From: Candidatus Poseidonia sp.
GTDB lineage: Archaea; Thermoplasmatota; Poseidoniia; Poseidoniales; Poseidoniaceae
NCBI GenBank assembly: GCA_022426155.1
Contig: JAKMEE010000005.1
Span: 1-64,000 of the forward strand
Length of the DNA: 64,000 nucleotides
Direction: 5' to 3'
Made by a program: the position numbers and the translations under genes. The notes beneath the pieces were generated by a model. The model worked only from the letters and a program-made list of their open reading frames with translations. It ran no database searches and was not told the origin of the DNA. The stretch's first letter is position 1, and every line of letters begins with the position of its first letter. This document shows positions 35,901 to 44,961 of this stretch, piece by piece.

Positions 35901-37052
35901 ATGATGAGAAAAAAGGCCGTGATGGCACTGAGTGGTGGAATGGATTCATCAACTCTTTTGCTCCGTTTATTACGAGAAAATTACGATGTCACGGCTATTT
36001 CATTTGATTATGGTCAAAATCATAAGATCGAGCTCGAACGCGCTACCGAACTGATTGAACATCTCAAAGAAAATAATCAGACGCTCACTCATCAAATTGT
36101 CCAATTGTCGAGTGCCATGAATTTATTTGAAAGTGCCCTCTTAGGTGATTCCGAAATTCCTGAAGGACATTATGAAGAAGCATCGATGAAAGCTACAGTT
36201 GTCCCTAATCGAAATGCTATATTTGCATCAATTTTGTATGGAACTGCCTTATCGTTGAGTGAAAAACATCAATGCAATTCTGTTGTGGCTTTGGGAGTCC
36301 ACAGTGGTGACCACGCCATCTATCCTGATTGTCGTCCAGAATTTTACCGAGCTCTCGAGCATGCATTTTCTATTGGCAATTGGGGCAGTGAACAGGTGGA
36401 ATTTGTCCTGCCGTATCTTGATGATGACAAAATTGGTATCTTACGGGATGGTCTTCAGTCGTGCGTGGAACTTGAATTGGAATTTGATGAAATATATGTT
36501 CGAACTATTACATCGTATTCACCCGATCAAGATGGAAAGAGTGCTGGAACATCAGGCTCTGATATTGAACGGATTCTCGCATTTCATGCAATCGGACGTC
36601 GTGACCCCATTGATTATGTCAAACCATGGGACGATGTCCTCGCCAATGCCCTGAATGTGGAACGGGCATACCGTGATGAATCATATCGAGAACAACTCAC
36701 TAAGTTACAATACCAAGTGACTCGATTGCAAGGCACAGAACCTGCATTCACCGGTCAATATTGGAATGAGAAAAGAAATGGAAATTACCATTGCATCTGC
36801 TGCGATACCCTTCTCTTCATCTCATCGATGAAGTTTGATTCTGGTTGTGGATGGCCATCATTCCATAGTGAACACCAAGAAGCAAATATTACGAGAATTG
36901 AGGATAGAAGTCACGGTATGCTTCGCACAGAAGTCCAATGCAGTCGTTGTGAAGCCCACCTGGGCCATGTATTCAACGATGGGCCTCGAGCATTTGGTGG
37001 AGAACGATACTGTATTAACTCAGCATCCATGAATTTCCTGCCTGCGGAGTGA
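35901..37052 (+). CDS. queC: QueC (7-cyano-7-deazaguanine synthase) fused to MsrB
   Basis: 383 residues. Residues 1-~245 are QueC: ATP-pyrophosphatase loop SGGMDS (11-16), SFDYGQNH, VPNRNAIF, and the end DPIDYV. QueC normally binds Zn by Cys-x8-Cys-Gly-x-Cys-x2-Cys in its C-terminal part; here that stretch reads TSYSPDQDGKSAGTSGSD, with no cysteine. Residues ~265-383 are a full MsrB: AFTGQYWNE, zinc pairs C298/C301 and C347/C350, GCGWPSF, and the catalytic Cys371 in RYCINSAS. The sequence reads through without frame break. QueC makes preQ0; MsrB reduces methionine-R-sulfoxide. Start ATG 35901; the ORF-track start overlaps queE. Confidence 0.93.
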   Translation: MMRKKAVMALSGGMDSSTLLLRLLRENYDVTAISFDYGQNHKIELERATELIEHLKENNQTLTHQIVQLSSAMNLFESALLGDSEIPEGHYEEASMKATVVPNRNAIFASILYGTALSLSEKHQCNSVVALGVHSGDHAIYPDCRPEFYRALEHAFSIGNWGSEQVEFVLPYLDDDKIGILRDGLQSCVELELEFDEIYVRTITSYSPDQDGKSAGTSGSDIERILAFHAIGRRDPIDYVKPWDDVLANALNVERAYRDESYREQLTKLQYQVTRLQGTEPAFTGQYWNEKRNGNYHCICCDTLLFISSMKFDSGCGWPSFHSEHQEANITRIEDRSHGMLRTEVQCSRCEAHLGHVFNDGPRAFGGERYCINSASMNFLPAE

Positions 37053-37057
37053 ACATT

Positions 37058-37507
37058 ATGACAACAAGCATACGAAGATACATCGAAACAGATACAGGAC
37101 ACCGCGTTCCAAATCACAAATCTAAATGCCGACACATGCACGGTCATCGATACAGATTTGAAGCTGAAATTGAAGGTGACGTAGTGAATATTTCAGGGGT
37201 TTCTGAGGAGGGGATGCTCATGGATTTCTCAGACATAAGTGAATTGTTAACCATACACATCCACGATGTGATCGACCATGCCTTTGTTGTCTATGAAGGA
37301 GATGAACTCGGCCGAGCCGCATGCGAGGTCATGGGGGATAGCCATCGGACGGTGATTGTACCGTTTATCCCAACTGCTGAGAATCTTGCGAAATGGGCCT
37401 TTGACACATTGGCCCCCCATATTCGATCTGCCTATGGAAATCGTCTGCAACTCGTTGCAATGCATTGCAGAGAAACTCCAAAATCCTTAGCAACATGGAG
37501 AATTTGA
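37058..37507 (+). CDS. queD: 6-carboxy-5,6,7,8-tetrahydropterin synthase
   Basis: 149 residues, PTPS/QueD family. Zinc His residues are in DTGHRVP and HMHGHRY, and the catalytic Cys is in KSKCRHMHGH. It turns dihydroneopterin triphosphate into CPH4, the substrate of QueE. Last gene of the operon; its stop abuts the convergent SpoU gene's stop. Confidence 0.93.
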   Translation: MTTSIRRYIETDTGHRVPNHKSKCRHMHGHRYRFEAEIEGDVVNISGVSEEGMLMDFSDISELLTIHIHDVIDHAFVVYEGDELGRAACEVMGDSHRTVIVPFIPTAENLAKWAFDTLAPHIRSAYGNRLQLVAMHCRETPKSLATWRI

Positions 37508-38332
37508 TTACTCAATTTTTCTCCTTCGTTCGTTTCTCCAATGGGGATTATCTGAACAAAATTCGAGTGCAGTAGTGGCATCAACAAAACCACCAATCAA
37601 ACGTGTTGCTTCATCTTCTGTAGGAGCACTTCTCATGAGGGTTCGTTTAAGCGATTGCTCCATGGATGATTTTCGCTCTGGCTTACCAGGAAGAGCCTCA
37701 CTAAACTGGTGAATTGCTTCAATCATGGTGGCTCTTAATGGTGGAGATATATGTCGTTGAAGTGGGACGATGTCTGGTAAACCTGCGTCGCTTCCCTGAG
37801 ACCTTATCACTCTTGACCGTTGACATTCATACAAAAGGGCATTGACCGCATGACTCAGGTTGGCAATTGGGTAACCCTCCCAGGTTGGTAATGTAACAAA
37901 GACATCACAACGTTCCAAATCTTCAGTGGAAAGGCCTTTCCCCTCTTCACCAAACACCAAAGCCACCTTGAGATTTGTATCTGTAATTCTGTCAACCATT
38001 TCCCACGGATACATGAAATGACGGAACAGCGTTTTGTCTCCAATTTCACGCTTACCTGATGTTCCCATCACCAATGAAAATTGATCTGTAGCCTCTGAAA
38101 AAGAGTCGAATATTTTTGCACCGTCAAGGACTCGTCTTGCATGTTTAGCACGAGCAAATGCTTCTCCATCATCAAGAGAACATTTCGGGTTGACAAGGAC
38201 GAGTTGATCAAAGCCATAATTCAGCATGCTACGACATACCGCCCCTAAATTACCGGGGTGGGATACACCGACCAAAACAACTGTGAGGTCGTAATGCGAG
38301 AGAGGAAGTGGAATATCTGCTCGCTCGCCCAT
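37508..38332 (-). CDS. SpoU/TrmJ-type RNA 2'-O-methyltransferase
   Basis: 274 residues, SPOUT fold. Motif 1 is in GVSHPGNLGAVCRSMLNYG (Asn-Leu-Gly-Ala, Arg), motif 2 is VALVFGEEGKGLS, and motif 3 is LPTWEGYPIANLSHAVNALLYE. The pattern fits archaeal TrmJ, which methylates C32 in tRNA, but rRNA targets are possible. ATG 38332 follows the stop of a small gene by 2 bp, extending the ribosomal protein operon. Confidence 0.88.
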   Translation of the reverse strand: MGERADIPLPLSHYDLTVVLVGVSHPGNLGAVCRSMLNYGFDQLVLVNPKCSLDDGEAFARAKHARRVLDGAKIFDSFSEATDQFSLVMGTSGKREIGDKTLFRHFMYPWEMVDRITDTNLKVALVFGEEGKGLSTEDLERCDVFVTLPTWEGYPIANLSHAVNALLYECQRSRVIRSQGSDAGLPDIVPLQRHISPPLRATMIEAIHQFSEALPGKPERKSSMEQSLKRTLMRSAPTEDEATRLIGGFVDATTALEFCSDNPHWRNERRRKIE

Positions 38333-38334
38333 GA

Positions 38335-38556
38335 CTAAGCCTCCTCCCGTTGATTCACAAATTCCATTATCCATCGAGGGTCACAAATGACGTAAAGAAA
38401 GAACAGGAATCCCCCGTTTTCTCTGTCACTCATGACCAATGAGCGTTTCTTGATGTTGTGTTGATGCCTGAGGTGTAAAATAAGAGCTTCAAGTTCTTCA
38501 GCGCTTTCACTATGAACGCTAACAGGCATTCGGTCCCAATCGACACGGACCGTCAC
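38335..38556 (-). CDS. Small conserved-context hypothetical protein
   Basis: 73 residues with a GTG start, between S17e and the SpoU methylase genes. Mixed alpha/beta appearance (RVDWDRMPVSVHS, ending WIMEFVNQREEA), no cysteines beyond one, no membrane segment. Position in a ribosomal operon suggests a translation link. Not recognised. Confidence 0.55.
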   Translation of the reverse strand: MTVRVDWDRMPVSVHSESAEELEALILHLRHQHNIKKRSLVMSDRENGGFLFFLYVICDPRWIMEFVNQREEA

Positions 38557-38569
38557 GAAAGATCACCGT

Positions 38570-38761
38570 TCAATCGGTGCGTCGTTGTCGGTAACGTGTG
38601 ACGTAACCAGCAATCCAGTTGCGAAGTTTCTTTGACTCCACATCGGTGAGTTGATTCACCATCAATTTGTTGTGGTCAAAATCATCGGTGAATTTTTCAC
38701 CGTGCTCTTCACACAAACGAATGGCTCGAATTTTGATAAAACTTGGTCGAATATTTCCCAT
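38570..38761 (-). CDS. rps17e: Ribosomal protein S17e
   Basis: 63 residues, the full archaeal length. GNIRPSFIKIRAIRLCEEH, FTDDFDHNK and NWIAGYVTRY match S17e of the small subunit. Six bp after the L31e stop in the cluster S19e-PDCD5-L39e-L31e-S17e. Confidence 0.92.
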   Translation of the reverse strand: MGNIRPSFIKIRAIRLCEEHGEKFTDDFDHNKLMVNQLTDVESKKLRNWIAGYVTRYRQRRTD

Positions 38762-38767
38762 GCTTGT

Positions 38768-39046
38768 TCACTCCTTCATCAATTTGACTTCAACTGGAAT
38801 TCCAGGTTCGTCGTGGCGTGTCACCAACAATCGAATCTTACGAGGAGGGTTTTCAATTCCTCTATTCCAAATATGCTCGTTGACCTCAGGGTCAATGTAA
38901 AGTTCCTCATCTTCCTTGACTTTGAGATGCTTAATCACTTGTTCGCGGATGATTTGCATGGCTCTTGGAGCCCGCTTGTAGCGTGTGATGTTCCAAGCAT
39001 TACGCAATGGAACAATGAGTTCGGATTCGTTTGGTCGTGCCATCAT
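38768..39046 (-). CDS. rpl31e: Ribosomal protein L31e
   Basis: 92 residues; ELIVPLRNAWNITRYKRAPRA and the RIRLLVTRHD-like segment (KIRLLVTRHDEPG) are L31e. ATG 39046 is preceded by GAGGTGATT; the ORF-track start at 39145 overlaps L39e. Near the peptide exit in the large subunit. Confidence 0.92.
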   Translation of the reverse strand: MMARPNESELIVPLRNAWNITRYKRAPRAMQIIREQVIKHLKVKEDEELYIDPEVNEHIWNRGIENPPRKIRLLVTRHDEPGIPVEVKLMKE

Positions 39047-39053
39047 AATCACC

Positions 39054-39209
39054 TCATCGCTGGAGCTTACTGCGTCTCCAATGGTGTCGCTTTGGATGTG
39101 ACACTGTGTTTCGGTCGGTCTTGAGCATGACCCAAACTGGGACACGCCGATTCTGCTTTCCTGCCTTCAATAGGCGAATTTTCTTTGCTGCTGGTTTATT
39201 TTTTGACAT
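39054..39209 (-). CDS. rpl39e: Ribosomal protein L39e
   Basis: 51 residues, the usual size, very basic; [20 protein letters not shown] and the C-terminal HWRRSKL identify L39e, which lines the exit tunnel. ATG 39209 chosen. Between PDCD5 and L31e genes as in other euryarchaea. Confidence 0.93.
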   Translation of the reverse strand: MSKNKPAAKKIRLLKAGKQNRRVPVWVMLKTDRNTVSHPKRHHWRRSKLQR

Positions 39210-39222
39210 ATCGAGCACCTTC

Positions 39223-39582
39223 TCAGATTCTTCGGATGGACGCATTACTGCGGCTCTTGGATTGGTTTGCGAGCATTTGCTTCAAGGAAGCATCACTCAT
39301 CGGGGTCGACAATTTACCAGCGGCATGGAGTTGGATCAATTGCTGTTTAATCGATTGGACACGTTGGGGCTCTACTATGGCAATGCGTGCCAATCGTGAA
39401 CGAGCATCGGGTGATAGGATGGTGCGAATGGCTTGATTCAACTGCTCTGACACCATGGCGTCCTGTTGTGCCTGCTCTTCGGCTTTCAATTGGTTAACAG
39501 CTTGTTCTTGCAATTGCCCTTGGAGTTCTTGAAGGCGCTTGGCACGAAGTGCAGACAACTCATCATCTTGAGATGCCACCAT
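39223..39582 (-). CDS. PDCD5-family DNA-binding protein
   Basis: 119 residues. Helical protein related to eukaryotic PDCD5/TFAR19: [12 protein letters not shown] at the N-terminus and [23 protein letters not shown] in the core. Archaeal members lie in this ribosomal cluster and are thought to bind DNA or chaperonin. ATG 39582 preferred to TTG 39606. Confidence 0.9.
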   Translation of the reverse strand: MVASQDDELSALRAKRLQELQGQLQEQAVNQLKAEEQAQQDAMVSEQLNQAIRTILSPDARSRLARIAIVEPQRVQSIKQQLIQLHAAGKLSTPMSDASLKQMLANQSKSRSNASIRRI

Positions 39583-39606
39583 ACTGCTCACCCTTTTCAG
39601 CTCCAA

Positions 39607-40188
39607 TCAGTACTTGTTCAAACCTGGATACTGTGATTCAGCTGAGTCACGGACCGAATGAGCAACGGCGTCAATTAATTTTTGACCTGAGGCTGTAATT
39701 TGACGACCAGAATACAAATCCTGAGTCATCTGTTTTCCGTCATCACCGAGAAGAGGAATGGCTTCCATTTGCTTGCTTTTCTCATTCCAGCGCTTTGCAA
39801 TATTACCATCGTCGTCCTTCTCCCAGCGATTGACTGTCTTGGAATGGGATTTTTCAACCAGTCCTGCATCCTCAAGTTGTTGAAGAGCAGTACGGATGAT
39901 GTGGCGGGAAGCAACACCAGGAGTGTTTGGCATGACCCCGTTATCTTTCTTGCCACCAAATGCTTGGGCAAGGTGAGTTGCGCCGATTGGCCCGTTACGG
40001 GAGACCTTTCGAAGAATGGCCGCCGTGCGGAGATACCACCAATTTGATTGTGTTGGGGGGCGTTCTCGATCGACAGCAGTTTTGACGTAATCGGCCCACT
40101 CAGGCATGGAAATTGCATCCTGTTCGGCCATTGCATCGGCAAGAGCAGGCATTAAGAGGTCAGCGGGAATGTCATACACGGTCGTCAT
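39607..40188 (-). CDS. rps19e: Ribosomal protein S19e
   Basis: About 193 residues from ATG 40188 (MTTVYDIPADLL). S19e signatures: WADYVKTAVDRERPP, WWYLRTAAILRKV and AFGGKKDNGVMP, then the winged-helix HIIRTALQQLEDAGLVE. Longer than the usual ~150 residues because of an acidic/basic insert (WEKDDDGNIAKRWNEK) before the end. The ORF-track start at 40428 runs into the divergent gene and is rejected. First gene of the ribosomal cluster. Confidence 0.93.
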   Translation of the reverse strand: MTTVYDIPADLLMPALADAMAEQDAISMPEWADYVKTAVDRERPPTQSNWWYLRTAAILRKVSRNGPIGATHLAQAFGGKKDNGVMPNTPGVASRHIIRTALQQLEDAGLVEKSHSKTVNRWEKDDDGNIAKRWNEKSKQMEAIPLLGDDGKQMTQDLYSGRQITASGQKLIDAVAHSVRDSAESQYPGLNKY

Positions 40189-40224
40189 AACGATACACCA
40201 AGCAACATGGCGACCGTCCGCCCC

Positions 40225-40232
40225 TATATGAA
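40225..40232 (-). promoter_or_regulatory. Possible TATA box of the S19e cluster
   Basis: On the minus strand TTCATATAGGGG places a TATA-like element ~40 nt before ATG 40188, leaving a short leader. A second A/T element (aaatatgg on the minus strand, near 40271-40278) could serve either divergent gene. Confidence 0.4.
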
Positions 40233-40327
40233 AAGAACGGGTCATCCTCGCATGGGAAGAGGCCACATCGCCATATTTATTCCGCTGAATACAAGCCTTG
40301 ATGAAGTCCCCCCATTTGGTTAGACTG

Positions 40328-41170
40328 ATGAAGAAGGCATTGGCGCAAAACCCGAACCTTTTGCGCACCCTCATCGGTCTTTCCTTGACCCTCATATTCA
40401 TGCTCTCATACGCCGTATATGGAGCCACCGTATCTCCCTCGGTCTACGTCTACACAACGGAAGCGACTGTTACCACCTTTGAGGAGCAACCGACTAACCG
40501 AATATACGATTCAGATGAAAACGAAACAACTTGGCTGTGGCAATTTTCAGCGAATGGTAAAAATCTGACTTGGGTTAATGCTTCATTTGAAGACCTTTCA
40601 GATGAGAGCATTGTTCGGATCACATCAACTGCAAAACTCTACAGCCATGAGCTCTTGGGAATCACATATCAACCAGAAAATCCTCAGGATGATGAGTTTT
40701 CTTGTGCTGAGTCATGTTATCACAATATCACACATCAACGTATTTCTGACACAGGTGGCGAACTAGAATTCCATGGCCTGACCTCAGTCGACCCAGCTCG
40801 GCGCTCAAATGGCTCTGTTTTTGCACAATCTCTGGAGGAAGCTCGAGAAAAGGCAGGAAATCTTGTTGCATACAACCACACACCTTCCGTTATCAGAATT
40901 GAAATTATTGAACAGGGCAACCGGAGCACTGAACCATACGTTGCGGTGGAAACCGTCAATGAAATCTTGGATGAGGTGGATGTTTTTTCTGTTGATGCGG
41001 CAACTGAATTCCTATGGGCCTTTGCAGCCGTAGTGGGGTGTTTTTCTATTGTCCTGATCCCCTCATTCACGGTTTATTTTGCCGCCAGAGCGAAAGAAAA
41101 GAGGGATGAGGCCAAACTTGAATCTGCTCAGGAGCGTGTCACTATTTGGGTGGAATCCGAATCAGAGTGA
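40328..41170 (+). CDS. Hypothetical exported membrane-anchored protein
   Basis: 280 residues. TM/signal anchor at residues ~15-35 (LIGLSLTLIFMLSYAVYG), an extracellular domain of ~190 residues with several N-x-S/T sites and a CAESC pair, then a C-terminal TM (FAAVVGCFSIVLIPSFTVYF) and a charged tail. No known domain. It is followed by a large surface protein gene on the same strand. Confidence 0.65.
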   Translation: MKKALAQNPNLLRTLIGLSLTLIFMLSYAVYGATVSPSVYVYTTEATVTTFEEQPTNRIYDSDENETTWLWQFSANGKNLTWVNASFEDLSDESIVRITSTAKLYSHELLGITYQPENPQDDEFSCAESCYHNITHQRISDTGGELEFHGLTSVDPARRSNGSVFAQSLEEAREKAGNLVAYNHTPSVIRIEIIEQGNRSTEPYVAVETVNEILDEVDVFSVDAATEFLWAFAAVVGCFSIVLIPSFTVYFAARAKEKRDEAKLESAQERVTIWVESESE

Positions 41171-41228
41171 TGAAAAACTCCTCCATTGCTCTCATATAGA
41201 TTAACCATATCTCCTGTTTTTGACAGAC

Positions 41229-44200
41229 ATGATAAGAAGGACGGCCATTTTTTTCTTGGTGCTACTTCTAGCCGTTTCATTTGGCCCAGTTGTGACACAA
41301 TTAGAGGATGAAAATACTGTACACCTCACATCAAAATCAACAGGTGTTGATCTATCCGTCACCAATGTCGACATCTCATATACCAACAGTATAGATGAAA
41401 ATAATTACCGAATGTTTTCTTCAAACCATCCCATTCTTGGATTCAACAGACCTGCTGAATTGTATGTAATTGATAGCATGGTCAATGTGTCTGCCACACT
41501 GACCGTCACGGTGGAAAATGACGGAACTGCTTCATCTGGCGTCATCGATGTGAACGTGCGAGTTCTCCACAATGAATACGCGTACTTTGAATTGTTTAAT
41601 TCCACGGTTCAAATGGCAGCATTAAGTGGCTCATCCTCGAATACAGTGGAAGTGCCAATGACACTTGGTTATGCTGGAAATCACACACTGATGATTCGTT
41701 CAACTTCAACTATTGCGGATGACAATCCTGCCAACGACCAACTCACGAAGGGATACTCTGTAGGAAGTCATTATTACAATTGTGATAACACTGTTGGATG
41801 GGTCATCGGCACCGAATGGGGCCTCAATTCAGACACCTCGATCTCAAAAGGAACTAGTTGCCATGTGGGCAACGGACAAACAAGCAGCTACAGCAGCAGC
41901 ATGACTACATCCCTGATCACACCTCCAATGAACATGTCTGATGCCATACCAAATCCCTTGCGAACGACTGGGTTTTCCTTCTATTACACTGGTAGTGCTG
42001 CAGTCAATGATCAATTGAAGATTTATGCGAAAAATTCCTTCGGTGCTTGGAATGAATTGGCATCCTTGAGTGGAAGTGTGGACTCAAGCTTCCTAGATGG
42101 AGCCAATTGGCAAACATTTAGTGTCAATAACAAAGGTGCCGTATCGCCACTTATTCCTATGCCAGATGAATATTTCCACTCATCCACACAAATCAAATTT
42201 GAATTTACAAGCGATGCATCGGGTGCAGACATAGGTTACTGGTTTGATGAGCTTGTCTTCATGTATGATCAACAAGCAAAACCATCAGAATATCAAGTGA
42301 ATGCCCAAGGCATTTCTACAAATGGGGCCCTGCCTGGGTCTTGGGGAAGTATCGATGTGGCAATCGAGAACACAGGAAATATTTCCGGTGTATTCCTCCC
42401 ATCCATTCAAGGAATTCCCGCTGGTTGGGATGTGTACTATGCCCGACCATCAGGATCGAGCTTCGATCCACAAGACGGGTTAGTTGTCAATCCAAATTCA
42501 ATATCAGAATTTAGTTTAATGATTAAGCCTGATGGCAATGCATCCATTGGCCTTCACCAAATGACTATGAAAATTGAATCCAGTGAATACTCGCAAGTCT
42601 CTACAACCTTGCCTGTTCAATTTTTGGTGATGGCGGACCGAATCCCAGTCATCACTCCCCCGGCAACCCGGCCAAGCTGTCCACCATCCTTTACCTGCAC
42701 CTTCGAAGTTGAATTGAATAATGTGGGGCAGGCAACTGATGTATTCGACCTCTCCATTGACAAAAGTTTACTCAGCCAAGGGTGGGATGTGGCCTTTGCA
42801 TGGTCGCAGGACACCTCAATTCTCATACGTCCTGATCAACCACTTACGGCCCTCATGACACTCACTGTTCCCGCAGGTACTGCACCAGATACACTGAGTT
42901 CAGTTGACATATCAATGGTGGCACAGAACGATAGTTCCAGAATCGCGATTGAAACGATTTCTGTATCGGCATCGATGACAAGTATTGCAAGTGTTGACCT
43001 CATTGAATCACAGAAAATCGACCGATTTGAGGTTGATGCTGGTGAAACAGTGACACTAACATACACCATTTGGAACAATGCTACTCGTCAGGACATATTT
43101 GACATGCAAGTGATCGTGGAAAATGAAGGACTGTGGATTGTACATCAACCTACGCGTCAAAATGCTGTACTCAATTCAGGATCGAGCACTACGTTCACTG
43201 TTGTCATAGAGGTGCCCGAAAATGCACAGGCAAACGATCGAGGGCCAACCATCAAGCCGATGATTGAATCTCAGAGAAGTTTCATGCAAATTGAGGGTCC
43301 AGAATTTGACTCGTTGCGCGTGACGACGAGTGAAGACTTATCACTTCAAATTCTTGAAGCACCAACCTCGCTATCTCCTGGAACCCCCAATTTCGCGGTT
43401 TTTGAAGTGATTAACAATGGAAACGGTGCAACACAGGCCATTTTGGAACCTGTTAATTTCCCCGACACTTGGACGTGGTGGATCACCATTGACGATGAGG
43501 TACATACTGGGCCGTTGGAACTCTCTGTATCGTATGATTTATCCCATAACCGAACCGTTGAATTTTGGTTCGAAACACCGGCATCAGAGGCTGCTGGAGA
43601 ATTACACACTATTCAATTGGAAGTCAAGACATTTGTTCCAGGGGAGGACATCAACCCAGATGACAATTTCGTCGAATTCTATGCTACAACCAAGTCCGTT
43701 CGCAGCCCATCAATTGTATTGTTACCTCATCAGAATTCCGTGATGGCAGGAGGATTATTCACCATTACCGCCCATGTTGAGAATCAAGGGAATGCGATAG
43801 AAAATCGACTTCGTTTGAAGGCGACTGTTTCGTCATCACCACCAACCGAAGGAATTCTCTCATTCCTCACCATCGACGGTGGTTCTCGTGATATTTCCCA
43901 AGAAACTGATTTTATGATTCCACCAGGTGAGATCACTAATCTTTCGATTGATGTATTGGTCCCAAAAGATGCCCCATTGGGCACACGATTGGTCGTTAAA
44001 TTTGAACTCCTAGGGGCTGTTGATGAAGAAGATTTGCCCATTGTCATGGTCGAAGAGGGTATGGTGATTATTGATCAACGCCGGTCCATGGAAGTCACAG
44101 CAATTAGTGCCGCGAATACTACAGTTCCAAACGGGGCAGCTGGTGTGATATGGGTGAACCACACTTCCACCTCATCATTTCAAGAAACGTACATTCTCAA

Positions 44201-44765
44201 TGGTATAACGCCAGAAGGCTGGCAATTGACTTGCAATAAAATTCTCGTCAATGAATCTGGATTGCCATTCAATACCGCCCCCGGACATATATCACCTGTA
44301 GTCACGAAACATCATTGCGAGGTTTTGCGGCTCTCTGGACCCCATGAAGGAAATGTGTTCATACAACTGACAACAAACGATGAAGTGTTGGAATATTCAA
44401 ACACTACAACAATGAACTTTGAGAAAGTACAAGACACTCAATCCCTTTCTTCGACAACGATTCTTCTTGGTAGTGGAGGAGGAGTCATGCTGATTGGCAT
44501 CATCATCTTAACATTGAAGATGAAGTCGAATAAAGAAGATGATGATCTCGTTATGGATGACGAAAAGGGAGTTGTTGACATCCCCCAAGGTCCCCCAGTG
44601 AGTCAAGCCCCAATTCAGCAAGAAACTCATACTGGATTGCAGGCATCGAATATTGAACAAACACCATCAACAGGGCCGCCTCTACCTGAGTCTGGCCTTC
44701 CTGATGGATGGACCATGGAACAATGGGCGTACTATGGGCAACAATACCTTGATGGGGCCCCGTGA
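41229..44765 (+). CDS. Large surface protein with Ig-like/CARDB-type repeats
   Basis: About 1178 residues. N-terminal signal anchor (TAIFFLVLLLAVSFGPVV), then many beta-rich repeats of CARDB/NEW3 type (phrases like VENDGTASSG, IENTGNISG, VINNGNG, VENQGNA), a jelly-roll-like segment near 180-350, a single C-terminal TM (ILLGSGGGVMLIGIIILTL) and a cytoplasmic tail ending LPDGWTMEQWAYYGQQYL. Numerous N-glycosylation sites. Likely cell-surface scaffold or adhesin. ATG 41229 chosen over TTG 41220. Confidence 0.8.
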   Translation: MIRRTAIFFLVLLLAVSFGPVVTQLEDENTVHLTSKSTGVDLSVTNVDISYTNSIDENNYRMFSSNHPILGFNRPAELYVIDSMVNVSATLTVTVENDGTASSGVIDVNVRVLHNEYAYFELFNSTVQMAALSGSSSNTVEVPMTLGYAGNHTLMIRSTSTIADDNPANDQLTKGYSVGSHYYNCDNTVGWVIGTEWGLNSDTSISKGTSCHVGNGQTSSYSSSMTTSLITPPMNMSDAIPNPLRTTGFSFYYTGSAAVNDQLKIYAKNSFGAWNELASLSGSVDSSFLDGANWQTFSVNNKGAVSPLIPMPDEYFHSSTQIKFEFTSDASGADIGYWFDELVFMYDQQAKPSEYQVNAQGISTNGALPGSWGSIDVAIENTGNISGVFLPSIQGIPAGWDVYYARPSGSSFDPQDGLVVNPNSISEFSLMIKPDGNASIGLHQMTMKIESSEYSQVSTTLPVQFLVMADRIPVITPPATRPSCPPSFTCTFEVELNNVGQATDVFDLSIDKSLLSQGWDVAFAWSQDTSILIRPDQPLTALMTLTVPAGTAPDTLSSVDISMVAQNDSSRIAIETISVSASMTSIASVDLIESQKIDRFEVDAGETVTLTYTIWNNATRQDIFDMQVIVENEGLWIVHQPTRQNAVLNSGSSTTFTVVIEVPENAQANDRGPTIKPMIESQRSFMQIEGPEFDSLRVTTSEDLSLQILEAPTSLSPGTPNFAVFEVINNGNGATQAILEPVNFPDTWTWWITIDDEVHTGPLELSVSYDLSHNRTVEFWFETPASEAAGELHTIQLEVKTFVPGEDINPDDNFVEFYATTKSVRSPSIVLLPHQNSVMAGGLFTITAHVENQGNAIENRLRLKATVSSSPPTEGILSFLTIDGGSRDISQETDFMIPPGEITNLSIDVLVPKDAPLGTRLVVKFELLGAVDEEDLPIVMVEEGMVIIDQRRSMEVTAISAANTTVPNGAAGVIWVNHTSTSSFQETYILNGITPEGWQLTCNKILVNESGLPFNTAPGHISPVVTKHHCEVLRLSGPHEGNVFIQLTTNDEVLEYSNTTTMNFEKVQDTQSLSSTTILLGSGGGVMLIGIIILTLKMKSNKEDDDLVMDDEKGVVDIPQGPPVSQAPIQQETHTGLQASNIEQTPSTGPPLPESGLPDGWTMEQWAYYGQQYLDGAP

Positions 44766-44778
44766 ACCGAGTGAAATC

Positions 44779-44952
44779 ATGGACTCATACTCACCCGTGT
44801 GGTATGGATTATGGTTCATAGTTTCAATCTGTGGTGTTTTGACTTGGTACCTGAGGAATTTTAGTCAACGAGTTCAAACAACCAAGTTCGTTGCCTTGTT
44901 GGGTTCAGCCACCATGTTGACGCTCCTGATTTGGACTTGGACTGATTATTGA
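44779..44952 (+). CDS. Small two-TM membrane protein
   Basis: 57 residues from ATG 44779, with two hydrophobic segments (VWYGLWFIVSICGVLTWYL; FVALLGSATMLTLLIWTW) and a short basic loop, so a hairpin in the membrane. The longer ORF-track start lies inside the surface protein gene. It sits between the surface protein (13-bp gap) and the PqqD-like gene (9-bp gap). Confidence 0.55.
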   Translation: MDSYSPVWYGLWFIVSICGVLTWYLRNFSQRVQTTKFVALLGSATMLTLLIWTWTDY

Positions 44953-44961
44953 GGTGTTGAT

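Noticed and set aside
40189-40428. 80-residue N-terminal extension of S19e in the ORF track
   Set aside because: It overlaps the divergent signal-anchor protein, and the S19e family starts at MTTVYD.
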